A DNA stretch of 64,000 nt from Bin5 sp965204705 (GTDB lineage Bacteria > Chloroflexota > Anaerolineae > Caldilineales > Caldilineaceae): NCBI GenBank assembly GCA_965204705.1, contig OZ242006.1:3162001-3226000 (forward strand). The letters are read 5' to 3'. Below are positions 1 through 8,568 of this stretch, in pieces; position 1 is the first letter of the stretch, and every line of letters starts with the position of its first letter. The notes beneath the pieces were generated by a model that saw only the letters and a list, made by a program, of their open reading frames with translations, ran no database searches and was not told where the DNA came from. The translations under genes were made by a program, and so were the position numbers.

Positions 1-293
1 CATGCTGAGGCTTCGAGGCTCTCTGGCAAAGGATCAGATTCCTGCACCAAGACCAGGGCCTGGGCACGCAGCAGCAGCTCAGAGTGGCGTCTGGGAATAT
101 CGAAATAGTGGATGGCGTTTTGCATGCAGTCGTTCGTCGCCAACACCTGTGCGTGCGGCCAGACTTCCAGAAGGAAGTTCAAGCACCGCTGTTGTATGTC
201 GGTGCGAGGCTGCATGCGTACTTCCATTGTACTTTCGCTGACTGCAGAGTCGTAGCGATACCTGGTGTGGTGGTGAACTGTGTAGTATTTCAT
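1..293 (-). CDS. Transglutaminase-family protein, N-terminal part (cut by window edge)
   Basis: The minus strand reads ATG at 293-291 and stays open to base 1, giving 97 codons with no stop. The start MKYYTVHHHTRYRYD followed by SAVSESTMEVRMQPR is the signature of the bacterial transglutaminase N-terminal beta domain (Bact_transglu_N). The catalytic Cys-His-Asp core would lie beyond the window. It starts 22 bases after the alpha-E gene stops, so it is the third gene of a minus-strand operon with the alpha-E and ATP-grasp genes. Family members found in this context are predicted cysteine proteases or amide-forming enzymes of unknown substrate. Identity of the N-domain is fairly sure; enzymatic role is inferred from the family. 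Confidence 0.82.
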   Translation of the reverse strand, partial: MKYYTVHHHTRYRYDSAVSESTMEVRMQPRTDIQQRCLNFLLEVWPHAQVLATNDCMQNAIHYFDIPRRHSELLLRAQALVLVQESDPLPESLEASA

Positions 294-315
294 ATTGCGT
301 ATTATGGGTGGACTG

Positions 316-1293
316 TTAAGCGAAAGCCTCTTCGATATCGTAGTTGAAGTAAGCATCCTGGAGTGCACTGTGGATCTGGTTACAACTCTCCACGATGTCA
401 GAGACAAATGTATTGGCCCCTATCTCCACTACGTCGTCAATCTGAGTGTACTGCAAATGGGCCTGCAGCTTGCCCGAGAGTCGATTTAGGTCGCCGGCGC
501 GCCTCGTCTCGGTAGCTCCGGCCACCTGCCTCAGCAGGACGGCCATCTGATCGACATTGAACCGGGCAGAATTCGGGAGATATGGGTTGAGCAGCAGGAA
601 AGAGGTTACCTGACGCGTTTCTGGCCTTGGGTCGTATACTCTGCAGTAAGCTTCAAAAGAGTTGAGGGCGCGGAGGACACCGATTCCATTAAGGGGGTCG
701 ACAGTCTCCAACCGCTCACCGCCGTCAATGCCGAAGTGTTGAAAGTGAGCCTGTAGCAGATTGCAGACAGAGAGAACCCGCTCCAGGTGACCCCCAATCT
801 GGATGAAAAGCCACCCCTCATCGTGCAAAAGCGAAGAGAGCGCCAGTCCTTGAAAGAGCGAGACACTGCTCTCAAGTTCCCTGAAGAAGTTGTCACGTTC
901 TTCGTGCCAATTCTGGTGTCCTTGCCAAGCGTGAAGACGCAAGTAGAGCCGGTTCATGTGCTCCCAGAGTTGACTGCTCAGTTGGGACCTAACCGTGCGC
1001 GCGTTTGACCTGGCCAGATTTATGCAGCCCGAAATTGATGTCTGATTTTCGGCGTTAAAGGTTAGATCGTGTGCCATCTGCAAGGCCACTTCGCTATTCA
1101 CTACGCCGTTCTTCATTACGGGAGGAGGCTGGCGCAAGGCAGAGAAAAACTGCTGCCAGCCACGGTCATTGCCGGGCTGTGCGGCCTGTCCCACCATGAA
1201 GTTCAGACGCACTCTCAGCAGGCGGATTGTGTTTTCCGCCCTCTCCATGTACCGGCCGATCCAGTACATGCTGTCTGCAGATCTGGAAAGCAT
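316..1293 (-). CDS. Alpha-E domain protein (DUF403)
   Basis: An alpha-helical protein of the alpha-E family, function unknown, nearly always encoded with a circularly permuted ATP-grasp protein and a transglutaminase. The conserved family opening MLSRSADSMYWIGRYMERAE is present and fixes the start at 1293, although the reading frame extends upstream to 1374. An AGGAAG ribosome site sits 6 bases before this start. About 325 residues, the usual length of the family. It lies 22 bases after the ATP-grasp stop and 22 bases before the transglutaminase start, so the three are almost certainly cotranscribed. Published family analysis places these genes in a predicted peptide or amide-bond system; nothing in the sequence reveals the substrate. 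Confidence 0.93.
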   Translation of the reverse strand: MLSRSADSMYWIGRYMERAENTIRLLRVRLNFMVGQAAQPGNDRGWQQFFSALRQPPPVMKNGVVNSEVALQMAHDLTFNAENQTSISGCINLARSNARTVRSQLSSQLWEHMNRLYLRLHAWQGHQNWHEERDNFFRELESSVSLFQGLALSSLLHDEGWLFIQIGGHLERVLSVCNLLQAHFQHFGIDGGERLETVDPLNGIGVLRALNSFEAYCRVYDPRPETRQVTSFLLLNPYLPNSARFNVDQMAVLLRQVAGATETRRAGDLNRLSGKLQAHLQYTQIDDVVEIGANTFVSDIVESCNQIHSALQDAYFNYDIEEAFA

Positions 1294-1315
1294 TGGCGCA
1301 CTTCCTATTCTTGAA

Positions 1316-2809
1316 TCAAAGCTCTTGAAGGACCCACGTGTCCTTGCTGCCCCCGCCCTGGGAAGAGTTGACAACGAGCGAACCTTCCCTCAGTGCTACG
1401 CGCGTCAGTCCTCCCGGAACGATGACCGTGTTCTCCTGCTCTCCGCCGTAAAGAATAAATGGCCGCAAGTCAACATGGCGGGAGACAACATTCCCATTGA
1501 TGTAACAAGGTGCTCGCGAGAGGCTCAAAGTTGGTTGAGCGATGTAGTTACGGGGATTTTCCTGTATCTGCTGTCGGAAGTTTTCCCGTTCTTTGGCCGT
1601 ACTGTAAGGGCCGATCAGCATGCCATACCCGCCGGACTCACCGACAGCCTTAACGACCAGCTTGTCGAGGTTATCCAGTACGTAAGCCCGCTCGTCGTCT
1701 CTAAGGCAAAGATAGGTCTCAACGTTTTGAAGAATGGGCTCTTCACCCAAGTAGTAGCGGATCATTTCGGGTACGAAAGCGTAGACAGCCTTGTCGTCCG
1801 CGATCCCGGTGCCGATTGCGTTCGCCAGCGTAATGTTGCCTGCTCGGTAGGCATTGAAGAGGCCGGGGACGCCCAAGACTGAATCGGGCTCAAAGTGAAG
1901 CGGGTCGACGAATTCGTCATCGATGCGGCGGTAGATTACGTCAACGCGCTGCAGGCCTCTGGTCGTTCGCATGTATACGAAGCCGTCATGAATGAGCAGA
2001 TCGGCTCCTTCGACGAGCTCGATTCCCATTACGCGTGCAAGGAATGTATGTTCAAAGTAGGCAGAATTGAATATCCCGGGTGTTAAGAGAACAATCGTCG
2101 CGTCGCGCCCCTTGGGAGAAAGGGCCTGCAACTGCTCCAGCAAGGCCTGACCGTAGTGCCCAATGGGCATGATTCCATAGCCGCCGAACATGCCGGGAAA
2201 AACCTGGGTCATCACCTCGCGATTGGCGAGCATGTAAGAGACGCCACTGGGAACGCGAAGATTGTCTTCCAGGACGGCGAACGCGCCACTGGGAAGGCGA
2301 ACAAGGTCGGTGCCGACGATAGAGGTGTAAACGTCATTGGCGACTTTGACACCGCGCATTTCGCGCTGGTAGTTGGCACAGCTGTAGATTAAGTCGAACG
2401 GAACTTTACCTTCCTGCAATATGCGCCCCTCATGGTAGGCGTCTCGCAGGAAGAGGTTGATGGCGTGAATGCGCTGGCGCAAACCGCTCTCGATGGTCTT
2501 CCATTCCTGATCGCTGATGATGCGAGGCAAAATATCGTAGGGGAAGATGCGTTCGATGGTGGAGTCTTCACCGTAGACGGTGAAGGTGATTCCCCGGTTC
2601 AGGAAGGTCAGGTCGGCTGCCTGCTGGCGTTGGGTCAGTTCGCTGGCTTGAAGTTCGAGAATGCTCTGCAGCAGCTTCCCGTAGGATACCCGCGGACGGC
2701 CGTTCTCCTGGAACATCTCGTCAAATATGGACCCGTCCAATGCATAGTTGCTGAACAGACTGATGGCACTCTCGTTTGCGGTATCATCTTGTGTTGGCAC
2801 GCTGTTCAC
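1316..2809 (-). CDS. Circularly permuted type 2 ATP-grasp protein
   Basis: About 497 residues, matching the DUF404/DUF407 circularly permuted ATP-grasp family. Recognisable segments are FDEMF near the N-terminus, LEDNLRVPSGVSYMLANR around residues 180-200, VLLTPGIFNSAYFEH, then DKLVVKAVGESGGYGM and RPFILYGG near the C-terminus. The family is predicted to use ATP to form an amide or peptide bond; the substrate is not known. It is the first gene of the three-gene minus operon with alpha-E and transglutaminase proteins. The start used is GTG at 2809, which lacks a strong Shine-Dalgarno; a second GTG nine bases further in is an alternative. I see no clear promoter upstream. Confidence 0.92.
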   Translation of the reverse strand: MNSVPTQDDTANESAISLFSNYALDGSIFDEMFQENGRPRVSYGKLLQSILELQASELTQRQQAADLTFLNRGITFTVYGEDSTIERIFPYDILPRIISDQEWKTIESGLRQRIHAINLFLRDAYHEGRILQEGKVPFDLIYSCANYQREMRGVKVANDVYTSIVGTDLVRLPSGAFAVLEDNLRVPSGVSYMLANREVMTQVFPGMFGGYGIMPIGHYGQALLEQLQALSPKGRDATIVLLTPGIFNSAYFEHTFLARVMGIELVEGADLLIHDGFVYMRTTRGLQRVDVIYRRIDDEFVDPLHFEPDSVLGVPGLFNAYRAGNITLANAIGTGIADDKAVYAFVPEMIRYYLGEEPILQNVETYLCLRDDERAYVLDNLDKLVVKAVGESGGYGMLIGPYSTAKERENFRQQIQENPRNYIAQPTLSLSRAPCYINGNVVSRHVDLRPFILYGGEQENTVIVPGGLTRVALREGSLVVNSSQGGGSKDTWVLQEL

Positions 2810-3460
2810 CGCCGTTGGTGTAGTTCAAATTAGGGCTATCGGGCTTGCACAGTTGAGAACCGTTTGAAAGTCTTGCCTTTCCTAGTCAATAAATGATTGG
2901 TAGAGTTCCTGCTATCCATCAGCAATCCTTGAATTTGCAGGCCTTGTGCCCTATTTTCCAGCTCCGCCGAAAATGGCTCCTCCGCTTCCCACCAACTTAA
3001 TCTACAGTATGCTTGCCCCAAAATGGTGGCCGATTCCAAGGCAAGACTGGCCCATCTTACGGAATTTGCGTATTATGCCCAAATTCGGTCTTTATGTGCA
3101 AACAGCGAAATTCACTTGGAAGGAGCCCGCTGCGATGGGCCAGGCGGCCACATGCTCAAGTGACCCTGACAGCCGCTCCGGCATTAGAAACAAGACCTGC
3201 GAGTCCCACGCTAGTATCACGATTTTCGTCAGATTCGAGTTGAAGAAATCGCCTGCTGCTCTGAAAGACGAGTACCCTTCCCGACTAATGCGTTCATGCC
3301 GATTGTGTAGGCAACAATACTCAATATGCGCTTGTAAATCTTCATCCCTTCAAGGATTCTTCGACTCGCACCGGGACGCTTGGCGTCCTGATAGAGGACG
3401 CGGTGCGCGGCAAATCGAAGCGGCGGAGCAGGGGATGCGCCGCCTATAAGTCTTGGTTGT
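2810..3460. other. Gene-free stretch between ATP-grasp and DUF899 genes
   Basis: About 650 bases without a convincing gene. Frames open here on both strands give proteins with no recognisable fold and poor codon composition. A perfect GGACGC/GCGTCC inverted repeat lies at 3373-3387 downstream of the DUF899 gene but has no T-tract, so it is at most a weak terminator or processing hairpin. A TTGACT hexamer upstream of the ATP-grasp gene has no matching -10 at the right distance. Confidence 0.5.
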
Positions 3461-4063
3461 CTATTTCTGGTCTGGGTATTCGAACTGAGGGTTCCAACCT
3501 GCCGGTCCGTCCGGAAGCAGATCGAAGAGGTGCCAGGCGCCGCAATAGGAGTCGCCGGGTCCGAAGTGGTCTTTGGCCACACGCGTGATGCTGCCATCGT
3601 CGTCCTTGCGAAAGACGGAAACTCCGGGTTGGTAACCGGACATAAAGCCGCCTTCCGTGCTCTGGAAACCCATGTCGGTAGTAAAGGACGATCCCTGGGC
3701 TGAGTACACGGGAAAACGCCAGCCGCGCCCGCGAGCGAACGACTGCTGATCGGCCGGGCTGTCAGGCGAGACAAGCACAAAGGCAGCGCGGTCCTGCAGA
3801 TGGTGGGCCACCCCGTTGAAGTTGTCGGCCCACAATGTGCAGTACGAGCAGCCGGATCCCATGTTATGGACTAGGATGAGGTCCCGTTTGTCGCCGAAGA
3901 GGGTCGAGAGCCTTACGGGTCCGTCGGGACTCTCCAGCTGATACTCGTCCACAGGCTCGTGAGGGAGTTTGCGGCGCAGTTCTGCAAGCTTCTTCTGGGC
4001 CTTGGCCAACTCCTGGTAAGCAGCTTCGAGTTCTTTCTCAATGCTTGCATCGGATTGTGACAT
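3461..4063 (-). CDS. DUF899 family thioredoxin-like protein
   Basis: A 200-residue protein of the DUF899 family, a thioredoxin-fold group annotated as predicted dithiol-disulfide oxidoreductases. Visible features are a charged coiled-coil N-terminus (residues 8-35), a strand DLILVHNMGSGCSYCTLWAD with a CxxC pair in the thioredoxin active-site position, and the family C-terminal signature HFGPGDSYCGAWHLFDLLP. Cytosolic, no signal peptide. AGGAGA lies just upstream of the ATG, supporting this start. It is monocistronic. Substrate and partner are unknown; the fold assignment is reliable. Confidence 0.92.
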   Translation of the reverse strand: MSQSDASIEKELEAAYQELAKAQKKLAELRRKLPHEPVDEYQLESPDGPVRLSTLFGDKRDLILVHNMGSGCSYCTLWADNFNGVAHHLQDRAAFVLVSPDSPADQQSFARGRGWRFPVYSAQGSSFTTDMGFQSTEGGFMSGYQPGVSVFRKDDDGSITRVAKDHFGPGDSYCGAWHLFDLLPDGPAGWNPQFEYPDQK

Positions 4064-4451
4064 TGCGTTCTCCTGTATTCAGTAAGTGTTTCAGATTCCA
4101 GGACCTAATTTTACGATCTACTCTGCCAGTTTACCATTTTCGCAGCGGGCATCATGCAATGTCGACGGAGCCTGCAGTGGAAGGTACCATTCGACAGAAG
4201 AGTGTCAGGCCTAAGGAACATTTTTGACGGTGCATGGTCTTATGCAATGTGGTCACCGCCTACGCAGAAAGCGCATCTGGCCGAATCAGCAGATGAGGGT
4301 GGGCCGACACGCAAAGCGGACTCTCGCTTTTAGCATGTAGAATGGGAAATGCCTTAACTCCGTCCCGTTTCTACGCCGGAGCACACTTGGTTGACCTGAG
4401 GCTGCGGAGGGCAAGGGCACTGGAGACAAGGGCCAAACAGACCCAGACCAT
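4064..4451. other. Divergent intergenic region
   Basis: About 390 bases between the divergent DUF899 gene and the promoter of the DapA-like gene. No ORF with a ribosome site, no tRNA and no strong hairpin was seen. A TAAAAT box on the minus strand about 35 bases upstream of the DUF899 start could be its -10, but the -35 match is poor. Confidence 0.4.
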
Positions 4452-4481
4452 TTGACAACCCCCGCCTGGCGGTCGTAACAT
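4452..4481 (+). promoter_or_regulatory. Promoter of the DapA-like gene
   Basis: TTGACA at 4452-4457, an 18-base spacer, then TAACAT at 4476-4481. The predicted start of transcription near 4488 leaves a leader of about 55 bases before the ATG at 4544. This is a full match at -35 and four of six at -10. Confidence 0.6.
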
Positions 4482-4543
4482 GTAGCCCAACATCAGAAAG
4501 TGCCTATAGTTCTTGAATTAGGAGCCGAAAAGGGAACGATTTC

Positions 4544-5458
4544 ATGACCGAACTCTCATTGCGGGGCGTTTTTGCTCCTACTCTGACGCCCATACGCGCC
4601 GATCTTGCCATCGACTTGCCGGCCTACATTGAGTTCTGCCACCGTCTTTTGGAGGGAGGCTGCCATGGGCTCGTGCTGTTCGGAACAAACAGTGAAGCGA
4701 CATCATTTGCTGCTGGAGAGCGAATGGCCGCGGTCGATGCAGTCATCGAGTCCGGCGTTGCTGCAGACAGGCTTGTAATTGGCAGCGGCGCCGCCTCTGT
4801 CGTAGAAGCTGCCGAAATGACTCGCCATGCGGTGGAGTCCGGCTGTCACGGCGTCCTCACTTTACCGCCTTTCTACTACCCTGGCGTAACCGATGAAGGT
4901 CTATTCCGTTCATTTGCGGCTGTGCTCGATCGCGTCAACGACGAACGGCTGCGCATGTACTTCTATCACATTCCGCAGGTGAGCGGTGTCCCGCTGAGCC
5001 AGTCACTGCTGGAACGTCTGGCGGAGGCCTATCCCGGACAGGCAGCCGGCGTTAAGGACAGTTCCGGCGACGTAGATACGCTGTCCGGTTTACATGCCGT
5101 GGCGGCGAAATATCCCGGCTTTTCCGTCTTCTGCGGCACTGAAGCGTTGTTGCTGAAGAATTTGCAAGGCGGCGGGGGAGGCTGTATTTCAGGGATGGCA
5201 AACGTACTGCCCCATGTCATCCGCGACCTCTATGACAAATGGCAGGCGGACGATGCCGAGGATCGCCAGAATCGCACCAACTGGATCCGGGACGCTATTC
5301 TTGAGTCCGGATTCAACATGATCGCTTCCTTGAAGGTGGTAGTGGCAGACCAGACGGGGAGACCGAACTGGAGTCGCGTTCGCCCTCCACTGGTCGACCT
5401 GACCGAAACAGAGCAGGAGCAACTTTTGGAGCGATTGGCGCAGCCTGTTCCTGCCTAA
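4544..5458 (+). CDS. DapA-family aldolase/lyase (dihydrodipicolinate synthase family)
   Basis: A 304-residue TIM-barrel protein of the DapA/NAL superfamily, class I aldolases that act on pyruvate or other 2-oxo acids through a lysine Schiff base. The substrate carboxylate loop GTNSE is at 47-51, the catalytic tyrosine is Tyr141 in YHIP, and the Schiff-base lysine is Lys171 in GVKDSSGD. The sequence departs from true DapA enzymes (the lysine biosynthesis role is doubtful) and it sits with mannonate dehydratase and a nucleoside hydrolase, so a sugar-acid aldolase or dehydratase role is more likely. Own promoter at 4452. Fold and catalytic class are sure, substrate is not. Confidence 0.9.
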   Translation: MTELSLRGVFAPTLTPIRADLAIDLPAYIEFCHRLLEGGCHGLVLFGTNSEATSFAAGERMAAVDAVIESGVAADRLVIGSGAASVVEAAEMTRHAVESGCHGVLTLPPFYYPGVTDEGLFRSFAAVLDRVNDERLRMYFYHIPQVSGVPLSQSLLERLAEAYPGQAAGVKDSSGDVDTLSGLHAVAAKYPGFSVFCGTEALLLKNLQGGGGGCISGMANVLPHVIRDLYDKWQADDAEDRQNRTNWIRDAILESGFNMIASLKVVVADQTGRPNWSRVRPPLVDLTETEQEQLLERLAQPVPA

Positions 5459-5510
5459 CTGTGTCTGCTGCCCCGTCGCAAAGAACGGCGGCATACGATT
5501 TCAAGTACGG

Positions 5511-5516
5511 TATAAT
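5511..5516 (+). promoter_or_regulatory. Possible -10 box before mannonate dehydratase gene
   Basis: A perfect TATAAT in the 138-base gap between the DapA-like and mannonate dehydratase genes, about 80 bases before the ATG. No convincing -35 hexamer is seen, so the gene may be served by this promoter, by read-through, or both. Confidence 0.4.
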
Positions 5517-5596
5517 TGTTTGGGCCCTTCCGACCCGAGTCTTTCTCGGGCACAAATTGCCAAGCCGGCACAAGATTTGAGAAAGGAACCTAATTC

Positions 5597-6574
5597 ATGT
5601 CGCCCGAAATGCGAATTGGCTTGGGCCAGTTCAATGAACTGACCGATGAGAAACTGGCTTTCATCAAGCAGCTTGGCGCTGAAGACTTTCTAATGAATAC
5701 GCCGATACTCCCGGGCGAAAAGCAGTGGGAGTACGAGGATTTGAAGGAGGCTGCGGACCGGGCGAAAGCAGCCGGACTGCGGTTGATCTGTCTAGAAAAC
5801 GTACCTGTCAGCTTCTATGACAAGGCGATGTTGGGGCTGCCGGGCCGGGACGAGCAGATAGCCCACATGCAGACAACGGTGCGGAACATGGGCCGGGCAG
5901 GTATTCCAATCCTCGGTTACCACTGGATGCCCAACTCGGTATGGCGCACGCCTGAGCCGGCCGTCCTGCGCGGCGGAGCGAGAGGCACGCGCTTCAACCT
6001 GGCTGAGCATGATCCGAGCGAACTGACGCACGAGCGAGTCTACAGCGCCGACGAGATGTGGGCGAACTACGAGTACTATCTGGAGCGGCTCTTGCCGGTG
6101 GCGGAAGAGGCTGGCGTCACGCTTGCACTCCACCCCGACGACCCGCCCGTAGAATCACTCGGTGGTGTCGCACGGATTTTCCGAAATTTCGAAGGGTTTA
6201 AACGCGCAATCGACCGCTTCGACAGCCCGAATCATGGTCTGGACTTCTGTATGGGCTGCTGGTCGGAAATGGACGGTCATGACTACGTCATCGAGGCCGT
6301 TCGCCACTTCGGCGGCCGCGGCCGCATCGTCTACGTTCATTTTCGCGATGTCCAGGGTACTGTCCCCAACTTCAACGAGTGTTTCATAAATGAAGGCAAC
6401 GTAAACCCATTCGATGTGATGAAGACGCTGAAAGAAGTGGGGTTTACCGGGTTCATGATCACCGACCACGTGCCGAAAATGGTCGAAGACACGGCATGGG
6501 GACACCGGGGACGAGCCTACGCTATCGGTTATATGACTGCGATGCTGGAGATGGTGAACCGGCTGGCCGCATAG
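5597..6574 (+). CDS. uxuA: Mannonate dehydratase
   Basis: A 325-residue TIM-barrel enzyme of the UxuA family, which removes water from D-mannonate to give 2-keto-3-deoxygluconate in glucuronate breakdown. Diagnostic stretches are LHPDDPP (179-184), GLDFCMGC (214-221), VHFRDVQGT and the C-terminal DHVP...WGHRGRAYAIGYM. The metal in this family is held by His, Cys and Asp residues, and the His and Cys of these motifs are present. It is somewhat shorter than the E. coli enzyme, as is common in bacterial homologues. GAAAGGAA upstream of the ATG acts as ribosome site. Neighbouring aldolase and nucleoside hydrolase suggest a small carbohydrate catabolism group without a transporter. Confidence 0.9.
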   Translation: MSPEMRIGLGQFNELTDEKLAFIKQLGAEDFLMNTPILPGEKQWEYEDLKEAADRAKAAGLRLICLENVPVSFYDKAMLGLPGRDEQIAHMQTTVRNMGRAGIPILGYHWMPNSVWRTPEPAVLRGGARGTRFNLAEHDPSELTHERVYSADEMWANYEYYLERLLPVAEEAGVTLALHPDDPPVESLGGVARIFRNFEGFKRAIDRFDSPNHGLDFCMGCWSEMDGHDYVIEAVRHFGGRGRIVYVHFRDVQGTVPNFNECFINEGNVNPFDVMKTLKEVGFTGFMITDHVPKMVEDTAWGHRGRAYAIGYMTAMLEMVNRLAA

Positions 6575-6645
6575 AGCTGCACCTCATACGGAAAGGTCAT
6601 GGCGCCTAGTTACTCAAGAACTAATTCATAGCTGTCAACAGTCTT

Positions 6646-7584
6646 ATGGACTTCGAACCGCTCGACCCTAAGTTTCTTCTGGACAGACTCCGACCACCAT
6701 CCGGGAAGGTTCGAATCGTGCTGGACACGGACACCTTCAACGAGATCGATGATCAGTTCGCGGTGGTCTACGCGCTCCTCTCCCCTGAACTGATGGATGT
6801 AGAAGCTTTGCACGCCGCTCCATTTCACAACAGCCGCTCTTCAGGACCGGGCGACGGGATGGAGAAGAGCTTCGAGGAGATTCTTCGCTTGCTGGCCCGT
6901 CTGCCATCGGTCGATTCATCGAAGGAAGGGTTTGTCAGGCGGGGGTCAACAGAATGGCTGCCGAGCAACAGGAAGCCGGTAGAGAGCGAGGCAGCTTTCG
7001 ATCTGATCGAACGGGCGCTTGCCTCTCCCCCCGATGATCCGCTCTACGTCGTTGCCATTGGCGCCATTACAAACGTTGCTTCGGCACTGCTGCTGGAGCC
7101 AGAGATACGACGTCGAATCGTCCTCCTTTGGCTGGGAGGCCATGCCCGCCACTGGCCTGACACGCGGGAGTTTAATCTTCGTCAGGATCCAGGCGCAAGC
7201 CGTGTCGTACTGGACAGCGGCGTTCCCCTCGTGCGCTTCCCCTGCATGGGGGTCGTCTCCCATCTACATACGACGCAGCCCGAGATGGCTGAACACGTCA
7301 AGGGCCAAGGCGCAATCGGCGACTACCTCTTCCAGATTTACAGCAGCTACCATGCCGATCAGTTCGCATATTCCAAGCAGATCTGGGACCTTGCGCCATT
7401 AGGTTGGTTGGTCAATCCCAGTTGGGCACAGATGGAGCTTGTGAGCTCGCCGCGGCTGACCGATTCGATTACATGGGAGTTCGACGAGAGCCGCCATACT
7501 GTTTCCTGTGCCCGCCACATTGACCGCGACGGCATTTTCCGCGACCTCTTTTCCAAGCTCGACCTTGCGGCTTCTCTCCGCTAG
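6646..7584 (+). CDS. Nucleoside hydrolase family protein
   Basis: A 312-residue protein of the inosine-uridine nucleoside hydrolase superfamily, which cleaves the N-glycosidic bond of ribonucleosides. The calcium-binding aspartate cluster VLDTDTFNEIDDQFAV (25-40) is complete, including the adjacent DD pair. The middle GAITNVASALLLEP is also typical. The C-terminal half is divergent from characterised members, so the actual substrate is uncertain. No clear ribosome site precedes the ATG, and the gene follows the mannonate dehydratase by 71 bases, so it may be cotranscribed. The following CHAD gene begins immediately after its stop codon (TAGATG). Confidence 0.85.
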   Translation: MDFEPLDPKFLLDRLRPPSGKVRIVLDTDTFNEIDDQFAVVYALLSPELMDVEALHAAPFHNSRSSGPGDGMEKSFEEILRLLARLPSVDSSKEGFVRRGSTEWLPSNRKPVESEAAFDLIERALASPPDDPLYVVAIGAITNVASALLLEPEIRRRIVLLWLGGHARHWPDTREFNLRQDPGASRVVLDSGVPLVRFPCMGVVSHLHTTQPEMAEHVKGQGAIGDYLFQIYSSYHADQFAYSKQIWDLAPLGWLVNPSWAQMELVSSPRLTDSITWEFDESRHTVSCARHIDRDGIFRDLFSKLDLAASLR

Positions 7585-8568
7585 ATGGAAGGCCGGCTGA
7601 GTCCCCGTGGCAGAAACTCCTCGATGAATTTCACTCTTATTCCAGAAGAAGCACCGTCCGATTCGCTCAGGCGTATTGCTGTCGAGCAGATTGAAGGCGC
7701 CGTCACGCAGCTGCAGCGAATCGATGACTTGAATGAAGGGGTTCACGAAGCACGCAAACACTTCAAGCGAGTTCGGGCATTGCTTCGGCTGACCAGGGGC
7801 GCCATTCCCGCCGAACTTTACGAATCAGAAAACCAGTTCTTTCGCGACCTTGGACGGCTCCTTTCTCCTGTTCGGGATAGTGCCGTCTACATCGAATCAC
7901 TGGACCTGCTTCGAAACAGCTACAGGGCGCTGAAAGCCGACGCAGCCCTTCAGCATCTTCGAAAACAAATGGTACGGGAACACAAGGCGGTTCTTGAAGA
8001 GTTTGTGCAGGACGTACAGCAGCAAGAGTCAGTGATCGCTTCCCTGCATGAGGCGCAATCCAGAGTGGCAAGCTGGAAGTTCAACGAAAACGAGTTTTCA
8101 CTGTTCAGAGCGGGATTGCGAACGATCTACGGACGCGGGCGCGCAGAGAGGGAAGTTGCCTATTCCCGACCCACAACAGAGAGTTTCCACGCGTGGCGCA
8201 AGCGGGTAAAGTATCTGTGGCATCACCTGCAGATCCTGCAGCCTCTGTGGCCGGCGCAGTTGAAGGCTATGGAACGGGAATGCGACCGCCTGGCAGACAG
8301 GCTTGGGGAAGAGCATGACCTGGCCGTTCTGATGGATACATCCCCTGTTCGGGAACTGCTGGCGACCCGCAGCGCTAGCGCGGTACTGCTCAGTTCAACG
8401 GTGTTTCGGGCGCGAGAGCGGCAGCGCCGTGCCGCGATTCCGCTTGCGCAGCGAATCTATGTTGAGAGTGCCGGCAGATTTGTCGACCGAATCGAAGAGT
8501 ACTGGCTGGCATACCGACCGCACAGCCAGTTTCTCCCTCAAGAAGCAACCTCGCGGGGCGTGCGATGA
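7585..8568 (+). CDS. CHAD domain protein
   Basis: A 327-residue all-helical CHAD protein. The two conserved-histidine halves are visible: HEARKHFKRVRALLRL starting at His54, and FHAWRKRVKYLWHHL starting near Phe201/His202, followed by LADRLGEEHDLAVL. CHAD folds carry basic surface patches and are known to bind polyphosphate; no CYTH triphosphatase domain is fused here. The first ATG directly follows the upstream stop; an internal ATG at 7624 is an alternative start. The stop overlaps the next gene in ATGA, so translation with the HD protein is likely coupled. The presence of a PPK1-like gene four positions downstream supports a polyphosphate-linked role, which is inference. Confidence 0.92.
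   Translation: MEGRLSPRGRNSSMNFTLIPEEAPSDSLRRIAVEQIEGAVTQLQRIDDLNEGVHEARKHFKRVRALLRLTRGAIPAELYESENQFFRDLGRLLSPVRDSAVYIESLDLLRNSYRALKADAALQHLRKQMVREHKAVLEEFVQDVQQQESVIASLHEAQSRVASWKFNENEFSLFRAGLRTIYGRGRAEREVAYSRPTTESFHAWRKRVKYLWHHLQILQPLWPAQLKAMERECDRLADRLGEEHDLAVLMDTSPVRELLATRSASAVLLSSTVFRARERQRRAAIPLAQRIYVESAGRFVDRIEEYWLAYRPHSQFLPQEATSRGVR

Noticed and set aside
84..489. Plus-strand frames opposite the transglutaminase and alpha-E genes
   Set aside because: They lie antisense to well-conserved coding sequence and have no family resemblance or ribosome site.
3373..3387. GGACGC/GCGTCC inverted repeat as a terminator of the DUF899 gene
   Set aside because: No T-tract on the minus strand after the hairpin, so it is only noted as an inverted repeat.
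2946..3449. Plus-strand open frame of 167 codons in the ATP-grasp/DUF899 gap
   Set aside because: Cys- and Arg-rich without a recognisable fold, and the only ribosome-like site (AAGGAG near 3120) is nine bases from an internal ATG; composition looks non-coding.
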